From contig CAKQMH010000018.1 of assembly GCA_934254915.1 (NCBI GenBank), positions 1-8,660 on the forward strand: a DNA stretch of 8,660 bases, written 5' to 3'. Both the position numbers and the translations under genes were made by a program. This stretch comes from an uncultured Alphaproteobacteria bacterium. Lineage in GTDB: Bacteria; Pseudomonadota; Alphaproteobacteria; RF32; CAG-239. Of the stretch, positions 6,345 through 8,660 are shown one piece after another. The notes beneath the pieces are model-generated. The model was not told the origin of the DNA, did no database searches, and saw only the letters and a list, made by a program, of their open reading frames with translations. Numbering within the stretch: the first letter of the stretch is position 1; each line of letters starts with the position of its first letter.

Positions 6345-6794
6345 ATGAGACATGGAATGAAACATCGTAAATTTAACATGGATACTAATGCTCGTAAAGC
6401 TTTGTTCTCAAACTTGACTGCTGCTGTATTGACCCATGAACAAATTAAAGTTACGCTCCCGAGAGCAAAAGAATTAAGAACCTTCGTTGACAACATGATT
6501 ACATTGGCTAAAAAAGGTCAGTTGAACAATCGCAGACAAGCTTTGGCATTTTTGCGCGACAATGAAGTTGTTTCTAAACTTTTCTCTACTTTAGCTGATC
6601 GTTATAAAGATCGTAACGGTGGTTATACCCGCGTATTGAAAGCTGGTATCCGTTATGGTGATTGCGCTCCGATGGCTATCGTTGAATTAGTTGATCGTGA
6701 CGTAAATGCTAAAGGTGCTAAAGATTTGGCTCGTGTTGCAGCTGAAAAAGCTGCTGCTGCGGAAGCAGAGAAGGCTAATAGTGAGGCCAAATAA
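6345..6794 (+). CDS. rplQ: 50S ribosomal protein L17 (bL17)
   Basis: Large-subunit protein near the exit tunnel; 149 aa from the ATG at 6345. MRHGMKHRKFNMDTNARKAL is close to the canonical N-terminus, and AGGA (6334-6337) lies 7 bases upstream. An in-frame ATG at 6291 would add 18 unrelated residues. TLPRAKELRTFVDNMITLAK and GGYTRVLKAGIRYGDCAPMA are family motifs. The core ends near residue 127, followed by an Ala/Glu/Lys-rich low-complexity tail (EKAAAAEAEKANSEAK) that makes it somewhat longer than the 115-140 aa common for L17. It is the last gene of the operon; palindromic repeat A begins 21 bases after its stop. Confidence 0.97.
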   Translation: MRHGMKHRKFNMDTNARKALFSNLTAAVLTHEQIKVTLPRAKELRTFVDNMITLAKKGQLNNRRQALAFLRDNEVVSKLFSTLADRYKDRNGGYTRVLKAGIRYGDCAPMAIVELVDRDVNAKGAKDLARVAAEKAAAAEAEKANSEAK

Positions 6795-6868
6795 GGTCTT
6801 TAGCAAGGAAGTTCGTCTAGAGGTTTTCTAGAGCAAAAAACATCAGAACGGTCAAAATCCACGTAGGT

Positions 6869-6986
6869 CTATTTCTTGGGCATCTAGTTTCGCTGCGAAA
6901 TGCAGTAGCATTCTAGCTCAACAAGATGTTCCCAAGACCTTGCAGATAAAAACAACCAGAGCAGTGGTTGTTTTTACTTAGCGGTT
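6869..6986. other. 118-base structured insert in the tip of repeat A copy 2
   Basis: The insert holds two hairpins of its own. In the first, CTTGGG-CATCT (6875-6885) pairs with AGATG-TT-CCCAAG (6924-6936); CTAG (6884 and 6913) and CTGC/GCAG (6893, 6902) offer additional inner pairing, the CTAG pair partly competing with the CATCT arm. The second is the terminator-like stem at 6948-6975. No reading frame of note. It may be a nested repeat or simply a longer natural variant of the element; copy 1 then would be a deleted form. Confidence 0.7.
6948..6975 (+). terminator. Intrinsic terminator downstream of rplQ
   Basis: AAAAACAACCA (6948-6958) and TGGTTGTTTTT (6965-6975) form a perfect 11-bp stem around GAGCAG, ending in a run of five T. 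It could end the operon about 150 bases after the rplQ stop. The A-tract on the left also allows function on the other strand. It lies inside the segment absent from repeat A copy 1. Confidence 0.75.
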
Positions 6987-7033
6987 GCTAGGATTTTGAC
7001 CGCTTCGTTTTTCACTCTATAAAATCCACTATC

Positions 7034-7176
7034 CGAAACTTTTATGACACAGTGCATTGGTGCTGTGAAGTTCGTATAACGGCACATCTAAAGCGATTTT
7101 ACGGGGCTGTCGCCATCCTCATTTACGTTTTATGTAAACTCCGGTGTCGCCACTCCTAGAAATCACTTTATCTGTG
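7034..7176. repeat. Two further imperfect palindromes after repeat A copy 2
   Basis: In the first, CGAA (7034) and CACAG (7048) pair with TTCG (7071) and CTGTG (7063). The second runs from 7083 to 7176: TTTAC (7122) pairs with GTAAA (7134) at the tip, and the arms are imperfectly complementary out to CACA (7083) and TGTG (7173). A block near the base, TAAAGCGATTT on the left, aligns with the reverse complement of the right arm, TAAAGTGATTT. The tail AACTTCTATGAGT (7188-7200) resembles AACTTCTAAGAGT at 311-323 after the palindrome in the first locus, so the whole module appears to be related. Confidence 0.65.
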
Positions 7177-7215
7177 ACCATTCTCCGAACTTCTATGAGT
7201 GCGTGCAAAATATTT

Positions 7216-7247
7216 AAAAATGCCACCTTAAACAAGGTGGCATTTTT
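7216..7247. terminator. Bidirectional intrinsic terminator between rplQ and the second flagellin
   Basis: TGCCACCTT (7221-7229) and AAGGTGGCA (7234-7242) form a 9-bp stem with an AAAC loop, flanked by AAAAA on the left and TTTTTATTTTT on the right. It can stop rightward transcripts leaving the ribosomal operon and leftward transcripts from the flagellin. Confidence 0.88.
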
Positions 7248-7254
7248 ATTTTTA

Positions 7255-7371
7255 TGTCATTTCGACTGGAGCGTTTTTCCACCATCGTCATCCTGACCAA
7301 GCGTCAGCGCGTGGAAGGATCTCGGCAAATTTTTATATAGCCGAGACCTTTCGACTTCGCTCAAGGTGACA
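7255..7371. repeat. TGTCAT-family repeat B, second locus
   Basis: Bases 7255-7273 repeat TGTCATTTCGACTGGAGCG of copy 1 exactly and then break off. A second, inverted unit follows (7286-7371). Its left arm, GTCATCCTGACCAAGCG and onward to CTCGGC, is the near-identical reverse complement of the right arm of copy 1. TCTCGGC (7320-7326) pairs with GCCGAGA (7340-7346), and the right arm ends GGTGACA only 6 bases from the flagellin stop codon. The mosaic suggests one unit was interrupted by another. Confidence 0.75.
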
Positions 7372-7377
7372 TTTTTT

Positions 7378-8660
7378 TTAGAAGAGTTTAAGAATCTCCC
7401 GTGTTGCCTCGGAGGCTAAAGACAGAGCGTTGACGGCGAGTTGCTGGCGGGTTTGGAGGGCGAGCATGGTTGCGCTTTCAGAATTCATATCCGCCAAAGT
7501 TAAATTATCCGCACCCTCAGTCAGAACATTAATCAGACTGTCGGTAAAGTTCTGACGGGTGGTAAGGATACTATAATTATTGCCTAATTCAGTTGTGAAT
7601 GAACGAATGGACGACAGCGCGTCGGCGATTTCGGATAAGGATTGGGCAATGTCGCCTTGGGTTTGCCATTCAAATGTCGTCAGCCCTAAAGAAGAACTCG
7701 ACATATCCGCACCATTCACCACCAACGAGCTGCTACGGTCTTCATTAAACATTACCGACAAATCATTACCTTTTAATAAATTTATCCCCTTATATGACGC
7801 GTCATTCATTAATTCGTCATACTGATTTATTAATTTCTTGTAGCCTTTAGCCGCTTTATTGGTGTCATTATTTTTCTTTACATCATTCGGTGGAAAGTTA
7901 TTCCAGTCGGTAGTATTTGAGGTCTTAACCAAGCCGGATGTTGCCGTCAAATTTTTAGAGGTAATGTCGATTGCATATGTCGTATTACCTAAGATAGTCG
8001 TACCGGTGCTGATAGTGGACACTAGACCATATTTATCATTAATGTTTAACCGACTGCCGGCTTCAAAGTTAATTTTATTACGGGTATCATTACTATTTGA
8101 CGCAGCTACATAAATGTCTCCGGTAGTATTAATGGTTGCGCCATTATAAACATTTAGGGTATTGTTGTCGTCCCTTTCGTGTTTGGGCATAAGTATTTGG
8201 TTGTTGCAGTTAATTGTACCATATAAATCAACCACAGAATTACGATAAATCATAAAACTATTGTTTTCATATCGTGATGATGAACTTGTGATGTTAACAA
8301 CCGCATCTTTTGAGATAGTTGTGTGACAATTGTAGATCGCTAGCCCCCCCCCCCATGCACCTGTCCCATTAATGTTGATTGTGCCATCTATTGCTAGCTC
8401 ACCATAACCTGCACGTATTGCTCCTTGCAGATTTCCTGAAGTGGCATCTAAGGACGAAAGATTCAAATCAAGATTACTAATGTTAAGTTTGGCATTTCCA
8501 TCTTTGAATATCAGGTTGCCACTAGTTGTACTGGTGCAATCAAAATTCAGGGCTAGGTCGGAAATGGTATTTTCGCGGCATTCAATGGCGTTAATTTGAT
8601 TACCTTTGAAATTAATCTTGGAAAATTTTTCGTTGCCGGTGTAGCCGGTGAAATATTCAG
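7378..8660 (-). CDS. Flagellin-family protein with beta-solenoid-like middle domain (5' end beyond window)
   Basis: Open without a stop to the right edge: 426 complete codons plus a partial one. A TTG at 8466 is not the start, since the frame stays open upstream and the flagellin N-terminal domain must lie outside the window. The last ~150 residues are flagellin: SYKGINLLKGNDLSVMFNED, then LINVLTEGADNLTLADMN and LALQTRQQLAVNALSLAS, matching the protein at 550-1701. Everything before that is unlike a standard filament domain. It has short strands rich in Asn, Thr, Gly and Ser (GELAIDGTININGTG, NNTLNVYNGATINTTGDIYV, INFEAGSRLNINDK), the pattern of right-handed beta-solenoid surface proteins. 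Four cysteines are visible, uncommon in flagellins. Within it GAWGGGLA is encoded across an 11-G run. The current length keeps the frame open. Likely role: minor or alternative filament subunit exposing a variable domain; inferred. Confidence 0.9.
   Translation of the reverse strand, partial: EYFTGYTGNEKFSKINFKGNQINAIECRENTISDLALNFDCTSTTSGNLIFKDGNAKLNISNLDLNLSSLDATSGNLQGAIRAGYGELAIDGTININGTGAWGGGLAIYNCHTTISKDAVVNITSSSSRYENNSFMIYRNSVVDLYGTINCNNQILMPKHERDDNNTLNVYNGATINTTGDIYVAASNSNDTRNKINFEAGSRLNINDKYGLVSTISTGTTILGNTTYAIDITSKNLTATSGLVKTSNTTDWNNFPPNDVKKNNDTNKAAKGYKKLINQYDELMNDASYKGINLLKGNDLSVMFNEDRSSSLVVNGADMSSSSLGLTTFEWQTQGDIAQSLSEIADALSSIRSFTTELGNNYSILTTRQNFTDSLINVLTEGADNLTLADMNSESATMLALQTRQQLAVNALSLASEATREILKLF
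8344..8354. repeat. Homopolymeric C11 (G11 on the coding strand) tract
   Basis: Eleven consecutive C on the plus strand, in an AT-rich neighbourhood, lie inside the reading frame of the second flagellin and encode most of Trp-Gly-Gly-Gly. Such tracts are classic sites of slipped-strand mispairing. With 10 G the frame reads GGC TAG and stops at once. With 12 G it runs through 16 sense codons after the Trp-Gly-Gly-Gly and then meets TAA. Either change removes the whole C-terminal flagellin domain. Confidence 0.85.

Larger units (their letters stand above)
6816..7033. repeat. Palindromic repeat A, copy 2 (long form with an insert)
   Basis: The ends, 6816-6868 and 6987-7033, are identical to copy 1 (85-137 and 146-192). 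The outer stem CGGTCAAAATCC (6849-6860) with GGATTTTGACCG (6991-7002) is kept. In place of the 8 bases between the conserved parts in copy 1 there are 118 bases, so the hairpin tip is replaced by a longer structured segment. It starts 21 bases after the rplQ stop, in the same orientation and relative place as copy 1 after tuf. Two copies at operon ends suggest a mobile or spreading intergenic element. Confidence 0.92.

Noticed and set aside
8464..8466. TTG as the start of the second flagellin.
   Set aside because: The same frame is open for another 64 codons to the window edge with the same Asn/Thr-rich composition, and the flagellin N-terminal domain is missing; the gene starts outside.

Overview
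The window looks like chromosomal DNA of an AT-rich alphaproteobacterium. The core gene order secY-adk-rpsM-rpsK-rpoA-rplQ, with no rpsD between rpsK and rpoA, is the alphaproteobacterial form of the spc/alpha ribosomal operons. The flagellin C-termini resemble those of Rhodospirillales-type flagellins. A host-associated lineage is plausible but cannot be established from this DNA alone.

Layout. (1) 1-76: last codons of tuf (EF-Tu). (2) 77-549: no gene; two long imperfect palindromes, a dispersed TGTCAT...ATGACA repeat, and a terminator for the minus strand. (3) 550-1701, minus: a complete 383-aa flagellin with its true start at 1701. (4) 1702-2038: divergent intergenic region between flagellin and secY, with candidate promoters both ways. 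(5) 2039-6794, plus: secY, adk, [consensus promoter], rpsM (TTG start), rpsK, [terminator-like hairpin], rpoA (GTG start), [hairpin-rich spacer], rplQ. (6) 6795-7377: no gene; a second, enlarged copy of the palindromic repeat, further palindromes, two terminators and another TGTCAT-family repeat. (7) 7378 to the right edge, minus: a second flagellin-family gene, incomplete at its 5' end. It has a standard flagellin C-terminus but an Asn/Thr/Gly-rich, beta-solenoid-like middle domain with cysteines, and an 11-bp G:C homopolymer inside the reading frame.

How the parts fit. The plus-strand genes make the protein-export channel SecY, adenylate kinase, ribosomal proteins S13, S11 and L17, and the RNA polymerase alpha subunit. 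This housekeeping block is bracketed by two minus-strand flagellin genes. Each flagellin is preceded on the left by the same kind of non-coding module: a palindromic repeat just after the stop codon of a translation gene, then a TGTCAT repeat, then the flagellin 3' end. The usual rpsJ-to-rplO stretch between tuf and secY is absent.

The most notable result is the poly-G tract in the second flagellin. Loss or gain of one G gives a stop codon either immediately or 16 sense codons later, before the C-terminal assembly domain. The gene therefore has the structure of an on/off phase-variable flagellin with an unusual surface domain.
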